A stretch of 64,000 nt of DNA, taken from NCBI GenBank assembly GCA_937929935.1, contig CALFUL010000005.1, positions 62,001-126,000 of the forward strand. Reading direction: 5' to 3'. The position numbers and the translations under genes are program-made. A model generated the notes under the pieces. The model was not told the origin of the DNA and did no database searches. It worked only from the letters and a program-made list of their open reading frames with translations. Of this stretch, positions 34,348-43,609 are shown one piece after another. This DNA is from an uncultured Flavobacteriaceae bacterium (GTDB taxonomy: Bacteria > Bacteroidota > Bacteroidia > Flavobacteriales > Flavobacteriaceae). Position 1 is the stretch's first letter. Every line of letters starts with the position of its first letter.

Positions 34348-35145
34348 TTGGACATACTAGACGCTATTATACTTGGCATAATTCAAGGCCTTACAGAATT
34401 TTTACCCGTTTCATCAAGTGGTCATTTAGAATTGGGCAAAGCTATATTAGGAGACAATTCTGTACCCGAAGAAAGTTTATTATTTACCGTAGTGCTTCAC
34501 TTTGCAACAGCCTTAAGTACGCTGGTTGTATTTAGAAAAGATGTATGGGAAATTCTTCGCGGACTCTTTAGTTTTAAATGGAATGAAGAAACTAAGTTCT
34601 CTGTTAAAATTATTATTTCAATGCTACCTGCAGTTTTGTTAGGCTTATTTTTTGAAGAACAATTAGAAGCTTTTTTCGGTGGTAATATTCGTTTTGTAGG
34701 TTTTATGCTACTCATAACGGCGGCGCTACTTTATTTTGCTGACAAAGCCAAAGACACTGATAAAAAAGTAAGTTTTAAAAACGCCTTTTTAATAGGTATT
34801 TCACAAGCCATTGCCATGTTACCTGGTATTTCAAGAAGTGGCGCTACTATTTCAACCTCTGTATTATTAGGGGTTGATAAAACAAAGGCGGCACGTTTTT
34901 CTTTTTTAATGGTGGTACCCTTGATTTTTGGTAAAATTGGAAAAGATTTGATGAGTGGCGATTTGACATTTACAGGCGAGAATAATGTGGCCATGGGTGC
35001 AGGGTTTATTGCCGCTTTCTTAGCTGGTTTAGCTGCCTGTACCTGGATGATTCAATTGGTTAAAAAGAGTAAACTTTCATACTTCTCAATCTACTGTCTC
35101 ATTGTTGGCTTAATTGCAATTGGCTATGGGTTTTATGCCTCTTAA
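34348..35145 (+). CDS. uppP: Undecaprenyl-diphosphatase UppP (BacA), TTG start
   Basis: 265-residue membrane phosphatase that recycles the C55 lipid carrier for peptidoglycan synthesis. The conserved QGLTEFLPVSSSGH (13-26) and PGISRSGAT (159-167) motifs hold the catalytic Glu17, His26 and Arg163. The TTG at 34348 gives MDILDAIILG, matching family N-termini; no ATG fits. It starts one base after the DUF3098 stop, so initiation probably depends on coupling. Confidence 0.95.
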   Translation: MDILDAIILGIIQGLTEFLPVSSSGHLELGKAILGDNSVPEESLLFTVVLHFATALSTLVVFRKDVWEILRGLFSFKWNEETKFSVKIIISMLPAVLLGLFFEEQLEAFFGGNIRFVGFMLLITAALLYFADKAKDTDKKVSFKNAFLIGISQAIAMLPGISRSGATISTSVLLGVDKTKAARFSFLMVVPLIFGKIGKDLMSGDLTFTGENNVAMGAGFIAAFLAGLAACTWMIQLVKKSKLSYFSIYCLIVGLIAIGYGFYAS

Positions 35146-35157
35146 TCCTATATTTAT

Positions 35158-35868
35158 ATGGATGTAAGAACTAAAGACGACTTTCTAAACGGACAATTAC
35201 TACTTATTGACAAACCGCTAAGTTGGTCCTCTTTTCAAGCGGTAAATAAATTGAAATGGGCCATTAGAAAAAAATTCAATCTAAAGAAAATCAAAATAGG
35301 ACATGCTGGTACTTTAGATCCACTTGCCACAGGTTTACTATTGATTTGCACCGGAAAGTTTACCAAAACCATTAACAATCTTCAAGGTCAAATAAAAGAA
35401 TATACAGGCGAAATTACGCTCGGTGGCACTACGCCTTCATATGATCTAGAAACTGAAATTGACGCTACTTTTTCTATAAATCATATTACTGAACAAAAGA
35501 TTCAAGAAACCACCCAACAATTTATAGGTCAAATTGAACAAATACCGCCTATATTTTCGGCCCTGAAAAAAGACGGAAAACGACTCTATGAATACGCGCG
35601 TGACGGGGTAACAGTTGAAATCAAGAAAAGACAAATTACCATTACAGAATTTGAAATTGTAGCCATAAAAATGCCCGTAATTGAATTTAGAGTTGTGTGC
35701 AGCAAAGGAACCTATATACGTTCTTTGGCGCATGATTTTGGAAAAGCCTTGAATGCTGGCGCACATTTAACAGCATTAAGAAGAACCAAAATAGGAGATT
35801 ACAACGTAAATAATGCGATAGACCCTTTAGAATTTGAACGTGCATTACTAGACAATAATGACATTTGA
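35158..35868 (+). CDS. truB: tRNA pseudouridine(55) synthase TruB
   Basis: 236 residues. The catalytic motif GHAGTLDPLATG carries Asp54, the nucleophile for making pseudouridine 55 in the T loop of tRNAs. KGTYIRSLAHD later in the protein is also diagnostic. It is the short form without a long C-terminal PUA domain. Last recognised member of the ftsX operon. Confidence 0.95.
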   Translation: MDVRTKDDFLNGQLLLIDKPLSWSSFQAVNKLKWAIRKKFNLKKIKIGHAGTLDPLATGLLLICTGKFTKTINNLQGQIKEYTGEITLGGTTPSYDLETEIDATFSINHITEQKIQETTQQFIGQIEQIPPIFSALKKDGKRLYEYARDGVTVEIKKRQITITEFEIVAIKMPVIEFRVVCSKGTYIRSLAHDFGKALNAGAHLTALRRTKIGDYNVNNAIDPLEFERALLDNNDI

Positions 35869-35942
35869 CAACAAAAAACGAAGTTGCATTTTCCGTTTAT
35901 CGAAAAATTTAAATTTTTATACCAATTGCCAGTTATAGCACT

Positions 35943-36674
35943 ATGAGCTTTAATCGTAAACAATTATCGTTTTTGATTACTTTTTTTTCACTTGCAATTG
36001 TGGTGTTGGTGCTATTCAACATTCAATTAGGTAAGGTAGGAAGCGTTGATGATGAATACATTGTTGAAATGATGCTTGCTGAAGAAGATATTGAGACTCT
36101 TTTAAAAGAGAAAGAAATGCTCGAAAAGATGCAAGAAGTTGAACCAATCAAAAGTCATACGGCGATAAATGAAAAATTAAAATCAAGCGTTCAAGAGCCT
36201 GAACCTCTCAAAACCTTAGAAGAGCTTAGGCAAGAAGTATTATCAGCTGAAAACAATAGTTCTTCAGATGAGTTTGGCAATGAAGAATACACCTCTAAAG
36301 TGAAGGAACTTGCACAAAAGAGAGCCAATAAAAAACAACTATTAACTGAAAAAGAAAAGGAGAAAGAAGCGTTCACTAATGAGTTATCAGATCGAAAAAC
36401 CTCAATTTCATATTCTTTAGTAAATCGCAAGCATTATAATTTGCCTCCGCCTATTTATACCTGTCTAGAAGGTGGCAAAGTGGTTATCAATATCACTGTT
36501 GATTCAAATGGCTATGTAACTGAAGCCAACTTAAATCAAAAAAGCTCTAGCACTACCAATTGGTGTTTGATTGACAATGCAATAACGTATGCCCGTAGAG
36601 CTGAATTTAATTCTTCAAATTTAAACGCTCAAAAAGGCACCATTACCTATCTGTTTCAACAAAAGGCACGTTAA
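35943..36674 (+). CDS. Membrane-anchored protein with coiled coil and TonB-like C-terminus
   Basis: 243 residues: N-terminal membrane helix (about 8-27), a long charged helical region (about 40-160, many Glu/Lys), and a C-terminal segment with a TonB-like fold pattern (GGKVVINITVDSNGYVTEANL around 178-198). It probably resembles periplasm-spanning energy-transducer paralogues. 74 bases after truB, so possibly part of that operon. No partner receptor is adjacent. Confidence 0.7.
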   Translation: MSFNRKQLSFLITFFSLAIVVLVLFNIQLGKVGSVDDEYIVEMMLAEEDIETLLKEKEMLEKMQEVEPIKSHTAINEKLKSSVQEPEPLKTLEELRQEVLSAENNSSSDEFGNEEYTSKVKELAQKRANKKQLLTEKEKEKEAFTNELSDRKTSISYSLVNRKHYNLPPPIYTCLEGGKVVINITVDSNGYVTEANLNQKSSSTTNWCLIDNAITYARRAEFNSSNLNAQKGTITYLFQQKAR

Positions 36675-36736
36675 AGTAAAATTTCAAAAAAACAAAACCC
36701 AAATTCCAAAAAATATATACTATTGCGTACAGAAAT

Positions 36737-37339
36737 TTACAGCGTTTCTAAAAGATCCGCAAGAACACTTAGTCCTTTGTCTTTATTATACCAAACCTGA
36801 AGATCTTCTTTGAATTGCGCATCTAATGTGTCATGTTCTGCTTTATAATCTTCAACCAATTTGGTTGCGGCTTTTGAACGTGGGCCCCAATCACCCAGTA
36901 CTTGAGATGTGTTACCATCAATAGCTATTAGTTTAGGTATTGACATTGCGTCATTGGTTAAAAACTGATTCATTAAAGCTTCATGCTCATCGCGCAGCAC
37001 AATTTTCAATGTTATATTAGGGTTTAATTCTGCTATTTTATTCATTACAGGTAAAGATGGCGAAGCATCGCCACACCAGCTCTCTGTAAGAACCAACCAA
37101 GTAATTTTATTGTTTACAGTTTTAATTTTTGCTACTGCTTCTTCACTAAACTTTAGCGTTTTATCCCAACGTTTCATTCGGCGATCATTCAACTGGGTAT
37201 AGTTTGTTAAAGCTTCTGTTTGATGAGGTCCGGTAGATTTACCCTCTTTAGCTAACTGTGAAACCAGGCTGCGATAGGTTTCATATGAAATCGCTTTGAG
37301 CAAAGCCTCTTGAATAAGCTTTCCTGTGGATTTTTCCAT
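36737..37339 (-). CDS. Thioredoxin-fold protein with a single-cysteine active site
   Basis: 200 residues with a thioredoxin-like fold. The active-site region reads ESWCGDASPSLPVM: Cys89 is present but the second cysteine of CxxC is Ala92. No signal peptide is evident, so cytoplasmic. Monothiol thioredoxin-like proteins of this group are known in Firmicutes and Bacteroidota but have no defined role. It converges on the TonB-like gene. Confidence 0.8.
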   Translation of the reverse strand: MEKSTGKLIQEALLKAISYETYRSLVSQLAKEGKSTGPHQTEALTNYTQLNDRRMKRWDKTLKFSEEAVAKIKTVNNKITWLVLTESWCGDASPSLPVMNKIAELNPNITLKIVLRDEHEALMNQFLTNDAMSIPKLIAIDGNTSQVLGDWGPRSKAATKLVEDYKAEHDTLDAQFKEDLQVWYNKDKGLSVLADLLETL

Positions 37340-37422
37340 AATTTTTAATTTGAATACCCTTTGTAGTATTAAAGTTGTAAAACTTACATCAGGAAGCTTA
37401 TCCTATAAATCAACTCAAACAA

Positions 37423-38307
37423 TTATAGCATTCGTTTTTTAATCATGCCCCCTCGAGTATCATTGACTTTATGCATAATAACAAAAGCTTTAGGGTCAAT
37501 TTTAGTAATCTCCACATTAAGTTTACGAATCTCTAGTCTGGTTATTACGGTATAAATAACATCATACTCTGTATGACGTCCTTTTTTACCAAAGCCCCCT
37601 GTGGCTTTATAAATTGTAAGACCTCGACCCAACTTTTCAATAATCATCTCACGAAGCTCTTCACTATAGTCTGAAATGATAGTTACACCTGTATATTCTT
37701 CTATACCCTCAGCTACAAAATCTAATGTTTTAGAGGCGGCCAAATAGGTCAACATAGAATACAAAGCAGTTTCTATTGATAAAAAATAGGCCGCAGCAAG
37801 AAAGACTAAGATATTTATAAGGATAATTATATCTCCAATAGTAGTTCCGAGTTTTCTACTCAAGAAAATGGCTAGCACTTCAGTGCCATCGAGTACACTA
37901 CCCCCTCGTATCGAAAGACCAATTCCAGCACCCAAAAAAAACCCACCAAACACAGCAACCAACAATTTATCTTGAGTAACTTCAGGAAAATTGACAGTAG
38001 CAAGCACAAGGGCTAAGCCTAAGATGCCTATTGTGGTTTTAATAGCGAATGCTCTTCCGATTACTTTAAAACCTAATATCACAAAAGGTATATTAACCAA
38101 AACTATGAGCAGTGACAACGGCACTGACCAAGTCTCTGCAATTAATAGTGAAATACCCGTGGCACCACCATCAATGAAACGGTTAGGGAGCAAGAAACTT
38201 TCTAAACCAAATGCCGCAGAACCAATACCTAAGAGTATAAACATACTGTCACGCAACAGTACTTTCTTTTTGAATCTACTTGAATCTTTAGTTTTAAGTT
38301 CACTCAT
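37423..38307 (-). CDS. YitT family membrane protein (DUF161 + DUF2179)
   Basis: 294 residues with five to six membrane helices (about 15-190) bearing the family motif RFIDGGATGIS (43-53), and a C-terminal cytosolic DUF2179 domain (about 215-290, with GRGLTIYKATGGF). The soluble domain resembles ligand-sensing modules. Transport substrate unknown. Confidence 0.9.
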   Translation of the reverse strand: MSELKTKDSSRFKKKVLLRDSMFILLGIGSAAFGLESFLLPNRFIDGGATGISLLIAETWSVPLSLLIVLVNIPFVILGFKVIGRAFAIKTTIGILGLALVLATVNFPEVTQDKLLVAVFGGFFLGAGIGLSIRGGSVLDGTEVLAIFLSRKLGTTIGDIIILINILVFLAAAYFLSIETALYSMLTYLAASKTLDFVAEGIEEYTGVTIISDYSEELREMIIEKLGRGLTIYKATGGFGKKGRHTEYDVIYTVITRLEIRKLNVEITKIDPKAFVIMHKVNDTRGGMIKKRML

Positions 38308-38413
38308 ATGCCTTATAAATTCTTTAGATTTACCGCTAAGCTATTAAAAAGTTTTGCTTTTGAATGATAGAATTTATTTTGAACTGAGTTAGTTTATTTA
38401 AAATTTTGTGAAA

Positions 38414-38465
38414 CGCCAGTCATTCTTTGATGAAACTTCGCAGCCAAAAACACATATGACTGGTG
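38414..38465. repeat. Inverted repeat upstream of tag
   Basis: CGCCAGTCAT (38414-38423) and ATGACTGGTG (38456-38465) are inverted at 9 of 10 positions, about 90 bases before tag and in the divergent spacer with yitT. Spacer 38308-38552 otherwise holds nothing recognisable. Possibly an operator or hairpin. Confidence 0.35.
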
Positions 38466-38552
38466 TTCACAGAATAAAATACTTGTCAAAGCCATTCGAA
38501 GATTTGAAATCGCTTCTTAATTTTCTACTATCTTTATTCTACAATAAAAGCT

Positions 38553-39116
38553 ATGAAAAAACATAAATGCGGCTGGTGTATAGGCGATAATCTATATGAA
38601 GCATATCATGATCTTGAATGGGGTACACCCGTTAAAGACGATCATGAATTATTTGAGTTTTTAATTCTTGAAACTTTTCAAGCAGGTTTGAGTTGGATTA
38701 CCATTTTGAAAAAACGCAAGAATTTCAGAAAGGCGTTCGACAATTTTGATTATAAAAAAATTGCAAAATACACTCAGGAAAAGAAGGATATTCTTTTGCA
38801 AGATGCTGGAATTGTCAGAAACAAGCTTAAAGTAAATGCTACTATTACTAATGCTCAACTCTTCATAGAAATTCAAAAAGAGTTTGGTAGTTTCAGTGCA
38901 TACATTTGGGCCTTTGTAGATGGCAAACCCATTAAGAACAAAATCAAAAATTATAAAGACGGACCTGCAAATACGCCCCTTTCTGATACCATTAGCAAAG
39001 ACCTCAAGAAAAGAGGCTTTAAATTTGTAGGAAGCACAGTTATATATGCATTTATGCAAGCTACAGGAATGGTAAATGATCATGAAATCAGTTGTTTTCG
39101 CTATGAAGAAGTTTAG
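38553..39116 (+). CDS. tag: DNA-3-methyladenine glycosylase I
   Basis: 187 residues of the TAG family, which excises 3-methyladenine from DNA. The zinc-snap residues fit the E. coli pattern: Cys6, His19, His177, Cys181. The conserved Glu40 (LILETFQAGLSW) lies in the base-binding pocket. Transcribed with a small exported protein that overlaps its 3' end. Confidence 0.95.
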   Translation: MKKHKCGWCIGDNLYEAYHDLEWGTPVKDDHELFEFLILETFQAGLSWITILKKRKNFRKAFDNFDYKKIAKYTQEKKDILLQDAGIVRNKLKVNATITNAQLFIEIQKEFGSFSAYIWAFVDGKPIKNKIKNYKDGPANTPLSDTISKDLKKRGFKFVGSTVIYAFMQATGMVNDHEISCFRYEEV

Positions 39117-39678
39117 ATTAATTTATATTCTCTTAGTAAGTTTCGTTTGTTCAGGTCAAAGCGAATTAGAATCAGAACACCGAATTCGAAAAATTCAATT
39201 TCCAGATGAAGCACATACTTACGTTCAAAATAAGGTAAATGACGCAAGGCGGTATCGCTATTATAAAGAAGTAGATAGTGGTGCAACTACGTATAAAACA
39301 AAATTTAAAAAAGACCGGTTACATTATGGTCTCGCTTTTAATGCAAAAGGCAAACCGCTGTTCATAGAAATAAGAATTAAAGAAGTCGATTTTCCTGAAG
39401 ATAGTTACAAAAGTTTAAACACGTATTTGCAAAAACAATTTACTAAATATCATATTAGAAGAAGGTTTCAACAATATAATTTAGTAGACAACAATACTGA
39501 AAAAACCTTAGAGAATGCCTTTCAAAATATACTATTGCCCAGTTTAAATTACAAACTACTTGTCACAGGTAAAAAGAATAAAAAATACAAGAAATATGAA
39601 GTGTTTTTTAATGCCGATGGAAATTTCATCAAGCTACAAAAAACCTTGCCAAAAAATCATGACCGCGTGCTTTATTAG
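39103..39678 (+). CDS. Exported protein of unknown function
   Basis: 191 residues from the ATG at 39103, which begins a signal peptide (MKKFRLIYILLVSFVCSGQ). This start lies inside the last codons of tag, a 14-base overlap in another frame. The rest is Lys/Tyr-rich with no motif I recognise. It may be translationally coupled to tag, but no DNA-repair role is suggested for an exported protein. Confidence 0.7.
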   Translation: MKKFRLIYILLVSFVCSGQSELESEHRIRKIQFPDEAHTYVQNKVNDARRYRYYKEVDSGATTYKTKFKKDRLHYGLAFNAKGKPLFIEIRIKEVDFPEDSYKSLNTYLQKQFTKYHIRRRFQQYNLVDNNTEKTLENAFQNILLPSLNYKLLVTGKKNKKYKKYEVFFNADGNFIKLQKTLPKNHDRVLY

Positions 39679-39684
39679 AGCATT

Positions 39685-40353
39685 CTAATTGTCTTTCTTC
39701 AATAATGCAATAAAGTCATCTCGAGGTATCTCTTCAGCCCCTAAACTTGCTAAATGATTAGTGTGCAATTGACAATCAATAAGCGTATACTTCTTTTCTT
39801 CCAGTTCTTTTGCTAAATGAATAAATGCAAACTTAGACGCATTACTCACTTTGCTAAACATGCTTTCGCCACAAAATACATGTCCTAAATCAATACCATA
39901 TAAACCCCCAACAAGTTCGTCTTCTTGCCACACTTCATATGAGGTAGCAAAGCCTTTTTCATGCAAATGCAAATAGGCCTGTTGCATGTCAGCGGTAATC
40001 CATGTGCCTTGTTGCCCATCTCTTTTAACACCAGCGCATGCTTGAAGTACCTGTTCAAAACATGTATTCTTGCTTAACGTGAACTGATTACTATTCAACA
40101 CTTTTCGCATGCTTTTTGAAATTTTGATTTCCTTGGGATACAAAACCATTCTGGGATCAGGACTCCACCATAAAATCAATGAATCTTCATTAAACCACGG
40201 AAAAATACCGTTTTGATATGCCAGTAATAAACGTTCAGAAGACAAGTCGCCTCCTGCCGCAAGAAGACCTTCTTCATTGGCATTTTCTACCTCAGGAAAA
40301 TGTATCCGGTCATCTAAAAAGTGTAGTGTATTTTGTTGTTTTTCTGGTTTCAA
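39685..40353 (-). CDS. aat: Leucyl/phenylalanyl-tRNA--protein transferase
   Basis: 222 residues. Aat adds Leu or Phe to N-terminal Lys or Arg of proteins, marking them for ClpS/ClpAP degradation. The hallmark GIFPWFNEDSLILWWSPDPR is in the first quarter, and later GGLYG and FCGESMF motifs fit. Only 6 bases separate its stop from that of the exported protein on the plus strand. Confidence 0.95.
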   Translation of the reverse strand: MKPEKQQNTLHFLDDRIHFPEVENANEEGLLAAGGDLSSERLLLAYQNGIFPWFNEDSLILWWSPDPRMVLYPKEIKISKSMRKVLNSNQFTLSKNTCFEQVLQACAGVKRDGQQGTWITADMQQAYLHLHEKGFATSYEVWQEDELVGGLYGIDLGHVFCGESMFSKVSNASKFAFIHLAKELEEKKYTLIDCQLHTNHLASLGAEEIPRDDFIALLKKDN

Positions 40354-40462
40354 TGTTTTTCTTCTATAATCGAAATTTGTGGTTTTACTTTTGAATTTCT
40401 TTTAGGATTACCCCAAAATAATTGCCAATAAAATTAAGCATTACTCAAGAATACAACCCAAT

Positions 40463-40493
40463 AAAAAAGGCTCTATTTTAACAATAGAGCCTT
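40463..40493 (-). terminator. Intrinsic terminator downstream of the DUF3127 gene
   Basis: AAGGCTCTATT / AATAGAGCCTT, an 11-bp perfect stem around a 5-base loop (40467-40493), followed on the minus strand by a run of six T. Confidence 0.9.
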
Positions 40494-40514
40494 CAAAATA
40501 ATACGTTTTAAACC

Positions 40515-40895
40515 TTAAAAAGGTAGATCATCATGATCTTTCTCATTTAAGGTATCAACAGGCTCAAAAGCTTCAGCTGGTGGCGCTGGCGGAATACCTG
40601 CATCAGCTGGTGCCGCAGCTTGTAAGTTTTCAATACGCCAACCTTGAATTGAGTTGAAATATTTTACTTCGCCTTGAGGGTTTGTCCATTCCCGACCTCT
40701 AAGGTTTATGCTAACTTTTACATCTTGACCTACTGCATAACTGTTAAGTAAATCAGATTTATCTTGTACAAACTCAACCATTAAATGCTGCGGGTATTGC
40801 TCTTCAGTAGTGACTACAAGCTCTCTTTTTCTGAACCCATTACTTCCAAAAGTTTGGGTTTCTCCTATCATTTTGATTTTTCCTTCAATTTCCAT
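40515..40895 (-). CDS. DUF3127 protein, OB-fold ssDNA-binding-like
   Basis: 126 residues: an OB-like N-terminal domain (1-85) with GSNGFRKRELVV and a Pro/Ala-rich tail ending in acidic HDDLPF, as in single-stranded DNA-binding proteins, whose DDLPF tip recruits repair partners. DUF3127 is a Bacteroidota family of unknown function; the tail similarity to SSB is visible in the sequence, and the role is inferred. Confidence 0.82.
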   Translation of the reverse strand: MEIEGKIKMIGETQTFGSNGFRKRELVVTTEEQYPQHLMVEFVQDKSDLLNSYAVGQDVKVSINLRGREWTNPQGEVKYFNSIQGWRIENLQAAAPADAGIPPAPPAEAFEPVDTLNEKDHDDLPF

Positions 40896-41086
40896 GATTA
40901 TGAATTATATGTGAACTAATTATTAAGAAATAAATGTAGTGGTAAAGTAGTAAATCGCCTAACATAAAATGAACAAGTTATTAAAGTTTATGAAAAAAAA
41001 TTGATGCCGATAAGAAAGGTTTAGAACGCCTATTGCAAAACTGTTTTAACATTGTACTACAAATTGCTTTATATTTGAATCTACAG

Positions 41087-42235
41087 ATGAATTTTAATCC
41101 TAAAAACAAGATTACTAACATAGTTTTACTGGTATCAGCATTTGTGATTGTCAGCTTAATACTATGGAATACAAACAGTTTCTTCAGGAAATTCAAGGAA
41201 GAAGAGCGATTTAAAATGGAAATATGGGCCACTGCCCATAAAGTTTTATTGAGTGCTTCACTTGACGAAGAAATAGGTTTGTTACCCACCAAGGTTTTTC
41301 AAAACAATGCCTCAACACCAATGATTTTGGTCAATAAAAACGGTACCGTAAAGACCAATAACATAGATAAAGAAAAATCTAAAGACTCTATTTACATTCA
41401 AAAGCAAATTGCAAAATTTAAAAATGAAAACATCCCCATTGAACTTGACCAACAAGGTGAACATTTAGCAACGCTTTATTATGGCAATTCAGAAGTATTA
41501 AATAAGCTCAAATATTACCCTATTGCTTTACTGCTTATCATTTTGCTTTTTGGTGCAGTAATTTTCTTTTTCTTTAAAACCAATAAAGCCTCTGAACAAA
41601 ATAAATTATGGGCGGGTATGGCCAAAGAAACCGCCCACCAAATAGGCACACCTTTGTCATCACTTTTAGGATGGAATGAATTGCTAAAAACAGAAAATAT
41701 AAACCCTGAAATTACACTTGAAATAGAGAAAGACATCAATAGATTAGAAACCATAACTGAACGTTTTTCTAAAATTGGATCCTTACCTAAATTAGATGAA
41801 CATGACATTGTGAGTGAAACCAAAGAGGCGTATGATTATTTGAAATTAAGAAGTTCAAAATTGATTAATTTTTCATTCGATTCTAAAGTAGAAAGTATGA
41901 ATGTGATGCTGAATCATTCACTGTATCATTGGACTATTGAAAATCTGGTTAAAAACGGAATTGACGCCATGAAAGGAAGAGGAAATATTGGAATTCAAAT
42001 TTTACCTGATGGTAATTATGTCAATATTTTAATTGCTGATACCGGAAGCGGAATTTCAAAAAGTGATTATAAAAACATATTTAACCCTGGTGTTACCTCT
42101 AAAAAAAGAGGTTGGGGTCTAGGTCTTTCATTAGTCAAAAGAATTGTTGAAGAATATCATCAAGGAAAAATAAAAGTACTTTCGTCTAGTAAAGAAGGTA
42201 CAATTATGCAAATATCTTTAAAAGTAAATGCTTAA
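41087..42235 (+). CDS. Orphan sensor histidine kinase
   Basis: 382 residues from the ATG at 41087, which directly precedes the first membrane helix; the reading frame is open 54 bases further upstream. A periplasmic sensor (about 35-145) lies between two helices. The dimerisation box reads ETAHQIGTPLSSLLGW with His184, a flavobacterial variant of HExxxP. ATP-binding motifs NLVKNGIDAM, ADTGSGI and KRGWGLGLSLVKR follow. No response regulator is next to it. Confidence 0.9.
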   Translation: MNFNPKNKITNIVLLVSAFVIVSLILWNTNSFFRKFKEEERFKMEIWATAHKVLLSASLDEEIGLLPTKVFQNNASTPMILVNKNGTVKTNNIDKEKSKDSIYIQKQIAKFKNENIPIELDQQGEHLATLYYGNSEVLNKLKYYPIALLLIILLFGAVIFFFFKTNKASEQNKLWAGMAKETAHQIGTPLSSLLGWNELLKTENINPEITLEIEKDINRLETITERFSKIGSLPKLDEHDIVSETKEAYDYLKLRSSKLINFSFDSKVESMNVMLNHSLYHWTIENLVKNGIDAMKGRGNIGIQILPDGNYVNILIADTGSGISKSDYKNIFNPGVTSKKRGWGLGLSLVKRIVEEYHQGKIKVLSSSKEGTIMQISLKVNA

Positions 42236-42237
42236 TC

Positions 42238-42597
42238 ATGGCAACTGAAAAATTAGTGGTGCTTAAAGACGCTGAATTGGCAGCGAATTGCCCAGAGTGT
42301 TATAATAAATCATTACGCCTTGCTTTTTATCAAAAGCATGTAAATGGCAAATTATATAACAAAATAACCAACGAGGTAACTAATCAATTAACCTGCAATA
42401 CCTGTAATTCAAATATTTATCCGGCTAGATGGACGGATGATATAGAGCGCTTATACAACTATTATCAAAAAATGGTAGTGCCAGAAAAGAGTTCTTTAAA
42501 ATTTACTGGCCTATTTTATATTCTCATTTTAGTGCTGATAGGTTTAATAGCTGGCGGACTATATTATCTTCAATTAGAAGGCATTATTCAATTTTAG
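42238..42597 (+). CDS. Zinc-ribbon membrane protein of unknown function
   Basis: 119 residues. Two CxxC pairs (Cys18/Cys21 and Cys53/Cys56) can bind one zinc, and a single C-terminal membrane helix (about 91-111) anchors it. It starts 2 bases after the histidine kinase, so the two are probably cotranscribed and may work together. Its 3' end overlaps the convergent HIT gene by 14 bases. Confidence 0.78.
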   Translation: MATEKLVVLKDAELAANCPECYNKSLRLAFYQKHVNGKLYNKITNEVTNQLTCNTCNSNIYPARWTDDIERLYNYYQKMVVPEKSSLKFTGLFYILILVLIGLIAGGLYYLQLEGIIQF

Positions 42598-42976
42598 CAC
42601 GAATTTTTTTGGCTGTAGCCTCAAACTCTTCTTTAGTTAAAGACACCTTGTTTAAAAAGGTAGCATCTTGCATTGTGTTAAGAGGAATCAAATGTACATG
42701 TACATGCGGAACTTCAAGCCCTATTACTGTAAATGCTACTCTTTTACAGTCAATAGTCGATTCAATAGCTTTACCAACATTTCTTGAAAAAGCCATTAAA
42801 CCCGTATAAGTTGCATCATCTAAATCAGTAATCTTATCTACTTCTTCTTTCGGGATACACAAGGTATGCCCAACAGCGTTTGGATTAATATCTAAAAACG
42901 CAAAAAAGTTATCGTTCTCTGCTATTTTGTAGCAGGGAATTTCGCCTTTTATGATTTTAGAAAATATACTTGACAT
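42584..42976 (-). CDS. HIT family nucleotide hydrolase
   Basis: 130 residues with the histidine triad HVHVH at 91-95, the catalytic site of HINT-type nucleotide phosphoramidases and hydrolases, plus the IPCYKIAE and FLDINPNAVGHTL segments common to bacterial HIT proteins. Downstream of greA by 25 bases, an order found in other Bacteroidota. Confidence 0.95.
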   Translation of the reverse strand: MSSIFSKIIKGEIPCYKIAENDNFFAFLDINPNAVGHTLCIPKEEVDKITDLDDATYTGLMAFSRNVGKAIESTIDCKRVAFTVIGLEVPHVHVHLIPLNTMQDATFLNKVSLTKEEFEATAKKIRAKIE

Positions 42977-43001
42977 AGATTGCTTGAAATGAAGTTTTCT
43001 A

Positions 43002-43478
43002 TTAAGAACGTCCTATCTCTAGAATTTCAAATTTTAAGGTGCCATTAGGTACTGTGATTTCTGCTACATCGCCAACTTCTTTGCCTAAAAGACCCTTCCC
43101 GATAGGAGAATTAACTGATATTTTTCCGGTTTTTATATCTGCTTCACTTTCAGCTACTAGGGTATAACTCATCTTCATTCCGTTAGACTGATTCTTCAAT
43201 TTAACAGTTGAAAGCACTAAAACCTTTGAATTATCTAATTGAGACTCATCAATTAAACGTGCATTGGCAAGTGTTTCTTCCATTTTAGAAATTCGCATTT
43301 CAAGAAGACCTTGTGCTTCTTTAGCGGCATCATATTCAGCGTTTTCTGATAAATCGCCTTTATCTCTAGCCTCAGCAATATCTTGCGAAGCTTTTGGGCG
43401 CTCGATATCACGAAGATGATTTAATTCATCTTTTAGATTTTTCAGCCCTTCTGCGGTGTAATAAGATACTTTGCTCAT
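43002..43478 (-). CDS. greA: Transcription elongation factor GreA
   Basis: 158 residues: N-terminal coiled coil (1-75) with the acidic tip DLSENAEYDAAKEAQ that reaches the RNA polymerase active site to trigger cleavage of backtracked RNA, and a C-terminal FKBP-like domain. Length and sequence are standard. Confidence 0.96.
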   Translation of the reverse strand: MSKVSYYTAEGLKNLKDELNHLRDIERPKASQDIAEARDKGDLSENAEYDAAKEAQGLLEMRISKMEETLANARLIDESQLDNSKVLVLSTVKLKNQSNGMKMSYTLVAESEADIKTGKISVNSPIGKGLLGKEVGDVAEITVPNGTLKFEILEIGRS

Positions 43479-43503
43479 AATCTAATCGTTTAATAAATAG
43501 GAA

Positions 43504-43548
43504 AATCCTCTACACATGCCATATAATCTTGGCTTTTAAGAGAGGATT
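43504..43548 (-). promoter_or_regulatory. Possible leader hairpin of greA
   Basis: AATCCTCT (43504-43511) and AGAGGATT (43541-43548) are perfect inverted copies in the 5' leader, between the -7 box at 43553-43560 and the start codon. The loop of 29 bases is large, so it could be a chance match. Confidence 0.3.
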
Positions 43549-43552
43549 AAGA

Positions 43553-43560
43553 CAAATATA
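43553..43560 (-). promoter_or_regulatory. -7 element before greA
   Basis: Minus strand TATATTTG, 75 bases before the greA ATG. No clear -33 match. Confidence 0.4.
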
Positions 43561-43609
43561 AAGAAATTTTGATCAATTTTGTTTTAGAAATTAGTTTTGA
43601 AAATACACT

